Assembly (NCBI GenBank): GCA_009746045.1
Contig: RPFO01001655.1
Location: 1 to 30,000, forward strand
Direction: 5' to 3'
DNA: 30,000 bases
From: Mesostigma viride
Taxonomy: Eukaryota; Streptophyta; Mesostigmatophyceae; Mesostigmatales; Mesostigmataceae
Part shown: piece after piece, positions 1-7,667 of the stretch
Layout of the letters: each line of letters begins with the position of its first letter
How positions within the stretch are numbered: position 1 is the stretch's first letter
Notes under the pieces: generated by a model
Databases searched by the model: none
The model's input: the letters and a program-made list of their open reading frames with translations, nothing else
What the model was told of the DNA's origin: nothing
Program-made: the position numbers and the translations under genes

Positions 1-703
1 TAATCACTGACCCTTGCCAACAACCCTTACCACTGACCCTACGAGCAGGCTGAGAAGGCAGATGCTCAGCAGATGGTCAAGGACCTGCGCAGCTGCCAGC
101 AGAAGCACGACGGCAAGGGGGCCTGGTTCTGGTACAAGCGCCTCGGGCACCCGGACGGCCTCGGCCGGCCCCACCGCCACGACGTCCCCGGCGCCCCAGC
201 CAAGCGGCTTCGTACCTGGGCCACGGCCACGGCCGAGGTCGTGGGGACAGCTGCGCCGCCCCCACCCCTGCTCCCAGCCGCCGCCGCCCGCCCGGCCGCC
301 CTGGCCGGCCCCGCTGGGCCCCCTGCCCCGCCTAGGTCAGCGGCGGACTACCTAGTCCCCCCGCTGGTCGGCCCACTTGGCGACCCGTCTGACATGCCTC
401 CTTTCACCTCTCGCGAGGTCACGGAGGCGGTCCAGCGCCTGCGTTATGACGCAGCCACCGGCTCTGACGAGATTCCGGCCGCAGTTGTAAAACTTGCAGC
501 CGAATTCGAGGACACAGGTGTTATGCTGCTCTTCCGGGACATCTGCAACCGCCTTCTGCTGTCGTCGCAACCACCTCCAGCGGCCTGGCAACACAGTTTT
601 CGCACGATGCTGTACAAGAACAAGGCTGGGGTCGCCTGCCGACCCCGGCAACTACAGAGGGGTGTGCAGGCCGGGCCCACTTCGAATGTTCCGAAAAGTG
701 TGA
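1..703 (+). pseudogene. LINE-type reverse transcriptase fragment, frameshifted
   Basis: A frame beginning before the window edge (a stop lies at 34-36) reads ADAQQMVKDLRSCQQKHDGK, then a Pro/Ala-rich linker, then the block around 397-625 typical of the N-terminal part of non-LTR retrotransposon reverse transcriptases: FTSREVTEAVQRLR, GSDEIPAAVVKL and a PPPAAWQHSFRTMLYKNKAG stretch. In that family this precedes the DPxNYRP motif. Here the motif (ADPGNYRGV) is present only in the next frame, so about one base has been gained or lost near 625-640. The shifted frame stops at about 703, long before the palm-domain YADD motif. I infer a truncated, dead LINE copy. Host origin is unlikely. The exact family is not recognised. 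Confidence 0.72.
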
Positions 704-820
704 CACTTTTCGTCGTTTTTTTAACTTCGTAACAAACTACTCTTTCCCGCCGGGCCGCGTGTGACACTTTTTGTCGTTTTTTTAATTTCGTGACTAACTA
801 CTCTTTCCCGTCGGTCCGCG
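699..820. repeat. 61-bp direct tandem duplication
   Basis: Two copies (699-759 and 760-820) begin TGTGACACTTTT and end with a CTCTTTCCCG-containing tail. They differ at a handful of bases, and a short third start follows at 821. The array abuts the broken end of the reverse-transcriptase fragment, so it may mark its breakpoint or an old 3' tail. Confidence 0.8.
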
Positions 821-1106
821 TGCGCTTTTTGATTGCCTGCAGGTGGCACGAAATTTTCGACCGGAGTGTTTCGGCATAACAAGTTTCTCGATACCCTGAT
901 GGATTGGTACAATCCTAGTCGACTAGAGGACCATGTTGAGAAGAGTTAATCGACGAAGCTAGTAGTACTTTCAACCATCAAATGGTGGGTATACCCACCC
1001 CCATAATTTTATTGAATCGATGAATAATGCAAATTTACACATTTGACCAACGCAAAATGTTGCATGGAATTAATCATCGATTATATTTGCCAAATGGGAC
1101 CGGCAT
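821..1106. other. Intergenic stretch with a 16-bp perfect palindrome
   Basis: No gene is seen. A perfect palindrome GGTGGGTATACCCACC lies at 984-999. Just downstream, roughly complementary segments around 1014-1030 and 1061-1083 share AATCGATGA-like ends in opposite orientation. Confidence 0.5.
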
Positions 1107-1580
1107 TCACTTTTCCTGGAGAAATGACCCCCATCCATCGATCTCAATGTCACGAAACTTGTACGCTCCCTTGTACAAGTCCCCCACGAAATTTGGAGGC
1201 TCGTTGGAAAATTGTTTGGGGGCCCATACGGCCCCACCTATTTCCGCCGCATTCAAGAACTCATGCTGGGCCTCAGCCCGGAGGCGCACAGCCGAGACAT
1301 TGGGCGAAATTTCCGTGCCCTCATTCTGGAGGCATTGCACCACCCTGGCCTTACCCGGAACACGGGGGGCAGGCGCCAAATCTGAATCTGGGGGCATCAG
1401 GTCGATCATCCCGTTTCCGAACGCAATGACACCTGAACCCCAACCTCCAAACGGTCCCCGCAGGGAGCGTGGGAAGTCGTGGGGGGGGGAGTCGATTTCA
1501 ACATACATGTTGGCCGCATGCTCCTTTTTATCGACATGCACATATGTATGCTGCGAACCAAAAACATCGGCGCGCTCCAT
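1107..1580 (-). CDS. Hypothetical protein, 157 aa or terminal exon
   Basis: An open frame on the minus strand starts with ATG at 1580 and ends with TGA at 1107. The protein has balanced composition with blocks such as HVDKKEHAANMYVEIDSPP and GAVWAPKQFSNEPPNF, and looks more protein-like than the overlapping plus-strand frame. I do not recognise it. It lies in the same orientation as, and about 600 bp beyond, the transposase-like gene, so it could be a separate small gene or a further exon of that unit. The last codons (GSFLQEK) fall in a sequence resembling a decayed copy of the dispersed palindrome, so the true coding end may be slightly earlier, at a splice site. Confidence 0.4.
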   Translation of the reverse strand: MERADVFGSQHTYVHVDKKEHAANMYVEIDSPPHDFPRSLRGPFGGWGSGVIAFGNGMIDLMPPDSDLAPAPRVPGKARVVQCLQNEGTEISPNVSAVRLRAEAQHEFLNAAEIGGAVWAPKQFSNEPPNFVGDLYKGAYKFRDIEIDGWGSFLQEK

Positions 1581-1654
1581 CGTAAAAGTGAGTTTGATGG
1601 CTAAGTTGCGAGTGAGAAAATTATTTCAGCAAAGCCCGGTCCGGACTGTCGTAT

Positions 1655-1677
1655 GGGTGGCGCTGCGGAGCGTCCCC
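1655..1677. repeat. Dispersed palindrome copy
   Basis: GGGTGGCGC / GCGTCCCC-type arms around a CTGCGG centre. It is identical over 23 bp to the copy at 2147-2170. Confidence 0.75.
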
Positions 1678-2146
1678 TCTATTCCTTGTGGTTGTAGGGG
1701 ACAACCTTCCAATCACAATTCGTAACTAGTCCGGTTACAAGCAAGGTACTTTGGCACTTCCGGAGCGAATTTGTGTTTTAAGACATCTACCAAAGAGGCC
1801 TTAGTACAGTAACATTGTTGTGACATTCGAAATTAGTACGAACCAATTTGCAGACGGAAAGTCCTACACAGCAACTACTATATTTGAGTGACGACATGAT
1901 TTTTAGGTCAAACCAAATTATAAATTTGTAATTCGAAATAATTATTGTACAAGTTAAATAAAATACTCGCCATTTCGACACGGAAATATACTAAAATTTG
2001 TCACTACCGAGGCTAACAATGTTCCCAGCCACTTGTCATCTAATGTAACATATGAAAAAACAAAAAAATGTTCTCCAAAAATATATAAACACGAATAAAC
2101 ACTGTCCCAACCGTAGGCGAATAAAGCCCAGGCTTAAAGATCCGTA

Positions 2147-2170
2147 GGGGTGGCGCTGCGGAGCGTCCCC
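2147..2170. repeat. Dispersed palindrome copy
   Basis: Same subtype as the copy at 1655-1677. It lies 7 bp beyond the stop codon of the transposase-like gene, so it is in the 3' untranslated region or a further intron. Confidence 0.75.
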
Positions 2171-2176
2171 GAAAGT

Positions 2177-2920
2177 TTAAGCCGGTGGCAGCCCCTCCGG
2201 GGCTTGCTGGTTGCGTACAAGAGCGGTTAGCCACGCGTCAAGCTCCTTGCTCATATCAACGTAGGCTTGCCTTTGGTTGCCAAGGACCATGCACTGGAGC
2301 GGAAGAGCAGCGGAGATGCACAGATAGCAATCGACCAGGTCGGCTGGGCGGGACTCCGGCCAATCAGCCAAATCCAGAGTAAAATGCAGGGGGTCATGCA
2401 TATCTCGCTTCCACAGCCGAACCGCCAGAACGGCGTGGCCGGGCAAGAAAATCTCCTTCTGCCGTCCGTTTTGTCCCTCAACCCACCTAACCTCCTCCTT
2501 CTCCAGCACTGAGGCCTCCCTCACCACCTGCATCACCCAAAAAGGGTGGGCGGAATTGTGGTTCACGTCCTCTCTGTCTGACGGAACTGCGATGTAATCA
2601 TACATGCGCATCTGCCTGCCAATGGCATCCCTTTGATCCTTCAGCAGTTCCGCCCGCGTCAGCTGGCGAACCGGAGGTATGGGCTGCGTTGGCGGCATCA
2701 GGCGGAAAGTTTTCATCGTTTGGCCCTCATCGTTAAATTCCTCGATATGTGTCCACTCGGTCCGGCACTCCTCCCACCTGTTAGCTAGGCAGGCTGGGCA
2801 GTAGCACGAAAAACGCCTCATCATCAGGAGCCCCGGGTCAGACTTGTCCAGGCGCCACCAGTGCGCTTGCTTGATGGCCTCGACACGCGTCGGTATCATA
2901 CGGGCGCCGGAGTCGAGGTC
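2177..2920 (-). CDS. Transposase-like gene, last resolved exon
   Basis: Third resolved exon of the minus-strand gene. Its acceptor is TTGCAG (AG at 2922-2921), giving DLDSGARMIPTRVEAIKQ in phase 0 with the preceding exon. It runs 247 codons to TAA at 2179-2177. The exon encodes a Cys pair in FSCYCPACLANRWEEC, then a mixed alpha/beta-like segment with many Trp and Arg residues, and ends KELDAWLTALVRNQQAPEGL. No catalytic motif is recognised here. Linkage to the upstream exons rests on canonical splice sites, matching phase and a short intron (2921-3157). The stop codon is followed closely by a palindrome copy. Confidence 0.68.
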   Translation of the reverse strand, partial: DLDSGARMIPTRVEAIKQAHWWRLDKSDPGLLMMRRFSCYCPACLANRWEECRTEWTHIEEFNDEGQTMKTFRLMPPTQPIPPVRQLTRAELLKDQRDAIGRQMRMYDYIAVPSDREDVNHNSAHPFWVMQVVREASVLEKEEVRWVEGQNGRQKEIFLPGHAVLAVRLWKRDMHDPLHFTLDLADWPESRPADLVDCYLCISAALPLQCMVLGNQRQAYVDMSKELDAWLTALVRNQQAPEGLPPA

Positions 2921-2985
2921 CTGCAATGAGGGAGAATGTCAGAAACGGAAAGTTGGTATGTGTCAATAGATCAAGTACACATGAA

Positions 2986-3125
2986 GGGTCACTCTGCAGA
3001 GATACCCCTTTGAAAGTGCTTTGCATGCATTTTTCACTATATAAGACGCTAATTCATACCAGTTCTTTTAGCATTATCAAATAATAAAATGCAAATGGGC
3101 AAAAGGTCACTCTGCAGAGATACCT
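2986..3125. repeat. Two palindrome copies within one intron
   Basis: Copies at 2986-3008 and 3105-3125 lie in the 237-bp intron 2921-3157. Read in gene sense (minus strand) each has a conserved right arm GAGTGACC(C) and a diverged left arm GGGTATCTC or AGGTATCTC, with TGCA at the centre. Confidence 0.8.
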
Positions 3126-3157
3126 CAATCAAGTTCAAGAAAAATTGAGTTTCGCAC

Positions 3158-3931
3158 CTCAGGAAAATGAAAGAAATGACGGTGGACGCCCTCTGCCCGA
3201 GCGCGGGCCGACTCCCTGCTCGTGGTTTTGCCTCCTTCCCAGCTGTCCCGCATGTACTTGACGATCTGGCGCCCTGTAACGATGCCCTGGTTCTCAGGAA
3301 TGCATTGCATGTTCCTCACAATGCACTTGAACTTCGCTCCCTGACCATCCACCTCCCCCTTCCCGTGCTGCTCACCCAAGTAGTGGTACTCGAAGGATTC
3401 CAAGTCGGGATCCTGCATGAGGAGGCGGAAGACGGCGTTAACCACGTACTTGGACTTGAACTGGGATGAGCAGTTGTCAGAGCACATGAACATCCTCTTC
3501 ACCCCCACACCAAGTCCGCGCAGGGTTTCCATGATTGTCCTCAGCGCGTAGACGAGCGCCCGCTCTCCCCGCTTCATCTTGGCTTCCCCGAGAAAAAAGA
3601 ACGTTCGCTTTGCCATCGCACCATTGTGCAAATATCGCACGATCATGGGCATGAGGACAAAGCTCGTCTTGTGAAAGTACTGCGACTGCAGTTGGACGTA
3701 GTTGTTGTTCTCGTAATTCTCGGCCCAATCTCCATGCACGAGCACATCCCCCTCAGTCATGTTCCTCTCCCGGTCCTTGATCGTTGCCGACTGCCACCAT
3801 GACGTAAAGCAGTGGTTGGTAAAGTCCTCCCAACTCTCGATAATCGCCAGCCTCAGCTGCGCGGGCGTTGACCTCATCGTTTCCTGTACGGGCCGCTTGA
3901 CCTTCTCCGGGACCCGCCGATCGGTCGCGTC
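3158..3931 (-). CDS. Transposase-like gene, putative DDE catalytic exon
   Basis: Second resolved exon, 258 codons, phase 0 at both ends. The acceptor is AAAACAG (AG at 3933-3932) and the donor GAG|GTGCGA (GT at 3157-3156). Three spaced motifs stand out: HGDWAENY (3713-3736), MCSDNCSSQFKSK (around 3450-3490) and HGKGEVDGQGAKFK (around 3325-3367). The two Asp residues are about 84 residues apart, and the acidic residues of the last motif follow about 42 later. This D-D-(E/D) arrangement, with the DWxEN, SDxxxxQFK and HGKGxxDG signatures, matches a widespread family of uncharacterised eukaryotic proteins I believe to be DDE/RNase H-like transposases. The role as a DNA transposase is inferred. 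No terminal inverted repeats of a matching element were found. Confidence 0.7.
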
Positions 3932-4004
3932 CTGTTTTAACCAAGGGATGAAGTAAATTTGCAAGTAACATATTCATAAAGTATCAGAAAAGCCTTTAAA
4001 TTAA

Positions 4005-4042
4005 CATCGCGCTGCAGAATGACGCTGCGAAATAATTGCGTC
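4005..4042. repeat. Degenerate palindrome copy in intron
   Basis: The 132-bp intron 3932-4063 contains a CATCGCGCTGCAGAATGACG segment followed by an overlapping second half-copy (GACGCTGCGAAATAATTGCG). It looks like two decayed or nested copies and does not follow the usual arm polarity. Confidence 0.6.
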
Positions 4043-4063
4043 ACAAAATCCAAACACGCTTAC

Positions 4064-5589
4064 CTCCCCTGCCGGTCGGGAAACCACTACCTCCTTCTTC
4101 ACGTATCTGAACCAATTTAGTAGTTCTGTTGAATTCTTGTCCCGGTCACACAACACCCAGTCTTTGATGCCACACCGGGACTCGGGACACGAGTTCTCCA
4201 TACATGCCCTCTTCAGAATGCGAAAGACAGACCCCTCCTCCATGGATGGGTCCCCTACCCTTGGCACCCCTTCCTCATCCTCCACGATCCTCTCATTTAT
4301 TTCAAGATCGTCAAGGTCTTGCCCCTGCCATTCATCTTCCGTCACATTATTGTCCCCTTCCTCCTCTTCGTTTCTCGCCGAGTTTGCCCCACCCCCCAGC
4401 TCACTTCCCCCATCCGCCTCCGCCACACGGCAATGGAAGTGCTTCACCCATTCGGTCGTGTGCAGGCTTTCGAACATCCCGCACGTGCCGTCAGGCAATC
4501 TCGCCCTTAAACATCCCTCACACTCGTCGCCGCACTTGCAGTTCTTGCCGTGCTTCGCCTTGCAGTACCTAGTCCATGCCGCTACCTTCGACTGCATGAC
4601 CGTATGCGTCTCACAGGCGCACACGTTTCTCTCCTTCCACTTCCCCTTGACGGTTTTGGGGGCGTACTTGCAGAAAGTCGTATATCCGACATGGATGCCG
4701 ACATCCTTCTCATACTGCGGACTTTTCTTGTCCCAGTACGTGTGCTCCGCTAAAAACTTGAGATATATGTCCTCCTTCGAGGTGAGGTAGAAGTAGGCCC
4801 CTTGGACACCAACCAAAATCGCACGATTGCCAACTCGTTCGTGCGTCTTTATGGTATCCCTCTCTTGGGGCGAAGCGCGCGAGTTCTCCTCATCAGTCCA
4901 AGCCTGCGCGATCGACTCGATTACAAATTGGGGCAACTTCCTCTTCTTTCGCGCCAGCGCACGCGTCAGGAACTCCATCTTCTGTTGCTTTCTGATCGCC
5001 CGAACTTTGAGAATGGTCTTCGCGGGGACACCCGTCATTCTCTCCAACTCTGCCGCCGAAAACTCCTTCTCGATGTCGTCCCCACAAAAAAGAGTTGACA
5101 CCAAAATGATCTTGACGTCTCTGTCATGGTCGGATTTCGACAGGTCGTCAAAAAGGGCGATCAGCCGAGCCACCCAAGACCTCGACAGTTGTGCAAGCCG
5201 CTGCTCATCAAAAAGCTTGGCCACCGGAATGTCAAAATGCTCCGCCTTGAGCTCGTCAGCCCTCTTATTGAAGCCATCAACAATCTCCTCAAAAGAGGCC
5301 CGCTTGGTAGATTCATTCCTCATGTGATGAACTACGTTGTACGCCTCATCAGCAAGATGAGTCCCCACAACAGACTTCTTCTCGGCGTACTGGCCAGGCC
5401 TTTTCGCTGGCTTCCTGAAGGCGGGCGAGGTGCTGCGGTTCTCATTCCCGAAATTTCGTTTCGAGCTGTTTTTCAGATCCGCTGCAAGGGGCGTCGGTGT
5501 CCCGATGCTCAAGTTGTGGGCATTGAGTCGATTAGCAAAGCCGCCACGCAAGGAGGAGGAGGTTGGCGAAAGAAACACCCGTTCCCGTG
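4064..5589 (-). CDS. Transposase-like gene, first resolved exon
   Basis: This exon starts after the acceptor TTTCTGCAG (AG at 5591-5590) and ends at GGGGAG|GTAAGC (GT at 4063-4062), about 509 codons. The frame also stays open upstream to an ATG at 5659, but that stretch (MGSFRGVTL...) is a palindrome copy plus a T-rich intron end, so I reject it as coding. The protein shows a basic Ser/Lys-rich N-terminal part, a central helical region (FEEIVDGFNKRADELKAEHF), a segment around KEDIYLKFLAEHTYW, a Cys/His cluster at about 4480-4640 (NVCACETHTVM, then KNCKCGDECEGCLR, a likely zinc-binding region) and an acidic stretch near 4290-4390. This Cys/His block before the catalytic exon fits the transposase family suggested by the next exon. 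The upstream exon with the start codon was not found. Confidence 0.66.
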
Positions 5590-5634
5590 CTGCAGAAACA
5601 AAAAGAAATTCACGGAAAAATTTACATATTAGCA

Positions 5635-5657
5635 GGGTCACTCCGCGAAATGACCCC
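5635..5657. repeat. Palindrome copy in intron upstream of exon
   Basis: In gene sense (minus strand) the left arm is GGGTCATTT, the centre CGCG and the right arm GAGTGACCC. This is the same wobble-bearing left arm seen in the plus-strand gene at 12825 and 13057, although the two genes run in opposite directions. Confidence 0.85.
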
Positions 5658-7242
5658 ACCTTCTTCGCAGATACAAAAGAATCTCAATTGCGAAGCAAAT
5701 ATAGAGAAAGTCAAACTTCATGAAATTTTTGGTAGCTCTGCAGCGCGACCCTTGCGAAGTTACACACAAGTTTTAAGGCCTTTTCGTATGGAACTGAGAA
5801 GAGGTCGCGCTGCAGCGCGACCAAGATTTGCATCATTGGAAACACACCTTCCCGGCTCATTTTTCAGGCGTGTCGTGTCGTTGCCGATCGAGGTACCTGG
5901 ATGATCACACCAAGACAGGAAAATACGTGAATTAATTCATGGAATTATTTAAGATTCTACTAAATGAAATTGAATATTGAACATAATTGTTTTAATCATT
6001 ATTGTTTAATTATGTAGCAGAAATATGGAAAGTATTTATTGGTATTTATATAGTTTTAATTAGTATTTAGTACTATTTCTATTACAATCATTATTGTTTA
6101 GATAGAAGAAATATGAACTGGACAGACTAGCTATCTCTAATACTAAATATTTTCTACTTATTGTATGAAAAAAAGAGTGATGTCCATAAATATATGTAAT
6201 ATTGTCATAAAATTTAATCAATATTTTAAATTTGTATTCATGGCATTAATCTATCTAGTACTAGTCATTTATATAAAAAACTAGTACAGTAAGTTAGCAG
6301 TAAATAGGAAAATATATTTAACAAATATTAGAAAGAACATATATCATATTCATAACAATAATCATAATAATAAGCATATGGACAGCAGAAAGTATAAATA
6401 TATTGGCTAGCATGTTAGTATATATCCCCATACATTTACTATACCCGATTCATGAATATATTTATTTGTATACCCCAAAAGTTCTGCATTCGAAATTTTT
6501 GCCATACCACGTGGCAGTAGGCACGTCGCTTTGCAGAGTGACGACTGGTGGTAATATGACAGATGATCTCTCAGACGACGTGCAAAAAAGCACCGGGCTC
6601 ACGCTAGAATCGAACCGCGGACGTCGTTATCCACGGCAGCATGGTGACGCCCGAATCCAAACATCCCGATTGTAGCGTCAAATTGGCTGCGTGTTGTTCC
6701 TTTTTATACCTGCGGGACCGTGAAGACCGACGCTTGGATTACGTCACATTGTGAGTCGTCCAATCCGCATGCGCGGTTTGTCAATAAGAATAATCTAGCG
6801 CCGCGTTTCGCCTCGTTGGCCGAATGGCGAGCATGCCACGTTTTCCGTCCTGAACGCCGGTTACGCTGGGCCGTTGACAGGGGTCGCTCCACGGACGATC
6901 GGTCACAACAGCTGTTGGGTTTCGAAAACCGCACCACCACTGCTGCCGCCATAGCTGTTTTCTGTAATAATCATCGCTGCCTGAAGATGGTGAGACAAAT
7001 GCCGCCTCAACTCGCCGCCATAATGAAAAAGGTGCATCAACAGCGCAGTCTTTTTTGATGTCGAGCGTGATGTTTGTTGCTATGCCTTCAAATGGTCCGG
7101 TTAGTTTATAGCTAGCCCAATTCTAATCGTGGTCCTGTTCAATGCCGTTTTTCCCCCTTCCTGATTTATGCGTGCAGGTAAATGTGCAACGAACCCCTAC
7201 TTACTCGCGCGAGCAGGGTGGCGTCTATGATGCCCTTTTGTA
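5658..7242. other. Non-coding region, AT-rich centre, three palindrome copies
   Basis: No gene is supported. About 5905-6480 is strongly AT-rich. Palindrome copies lie at 5731-5751, 5803-5822 (a perfect 20-bp palindrome, GGTCGCGCTGCAGCGCGACC) and 6524-6543. Frames at 6403-6675 and 6720-7058 are open but have no clear coding character or splice support. A first exon or promoter of either flanking gene could lie here, but I cannot point to one. Confidence 0.5.
5731..5822. repeat. Two palindrome copies, one perfect
   Basis: Copies at 5731-5751 and 5803-5822 are separated by about 50 bp, close to the spacing in the 58-bp tandem array at 10485-11100. The second is a perfect inverted repeat centred on CTGCAG. 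Confidence 0.8.
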
Positions 7243-7667
7243 GTCCTCAGCCAGCGATATGGCTTGTTTTTTCGTGTTGGTCCTCAGCCAGCGACATGAC
7301 TTCTTTTTTCTGGTTGGTTCTCGGCCAGCGATATGCCTTCTTTTTAAGGGTTGGTCCTCAGCCAGCGACATGGCTTCTTTTTTCGTGTTGGTCCTCAGCC
7401 AGCGATATGCCTTCTTTTTTAGGGTTGGTCCTCAGCGAGCGACCAGAGTATTTTTTCGTATTGGTCCTCTGCCAGCTAAATGTTTTCTTTTTTCGTGTTG
7501 GTCCTAAGCCAGCTAAATGTTTTCTTTTTTCGTGTTGGTCGTCAGCCAGCGATATGTTTTCTTTTTTCGTGTTGGTCGTCAGCCAGCGATATGTTTTCTT
7601 TTTTCGTGTTGGTCCTCAGCCAGCGATATGGCTTCTTTTTTCGTGTTGGTCCTCAGCCAGCGATATG
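7243..7667. repeat. 37-bp minisatellite, about 11.5 copies
   Basis: Units start at 7243, 7280, 7317, 7354 and so on every 37 bp with GTCCTCAGCCAGCGATATG and continue with a T-rich half. Point differences are few. The array stops inside a unit at about 7668, where the 30-bp minisatellite begins without spacer. Reading frames across it are repeat artefacts. Confidence 0.9.

Larger units (their letters stand above)
1581..2176. other. Intergenic stretch bracketed by two identical palindrome copies
   Basis: No convincing coding sequence is seen. The middle (about 1780-2110) is AT-rich. Palindrome-family copies sit at 1655-1677 and 2147-2170. Both have the core TGGCGCTGCGGAGCGTCCCC and differ from most others in having the arm GTCCCC. 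Confidence 0.6.

Noticed and set aside
1027-1725. Plus-strand 232-codon frame opposite the minus-strand frame
   Set aside because: Its composition looks like a shadow of the minus-strand reading and it has no recognisable motif. Kept only as the weaker alternative.
4137-5632. Plus-strand frames rich in Ser, Pro and Leu
   Set aside because: Shadows antisense to the well-supported minus-strand exon.
5590-5659. ATG at 5659 as the start of the transposase-like protein
   Set aside because: The first residues are a translated palindrome copy followed by a T-rich stretch and TTTCTGCAG acceptor, so this is intron.
6580-6680. tRNA-like sequence on the minus strand with a B-box-like GGTTCGATTC and a GTGGATAACG segment
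   Set aside because: The T-arm does not pair, only about 56 nt fit between the acceptor-like ends, and no anticodon arm can be drawn. At most it is a tRNA-derived relic.
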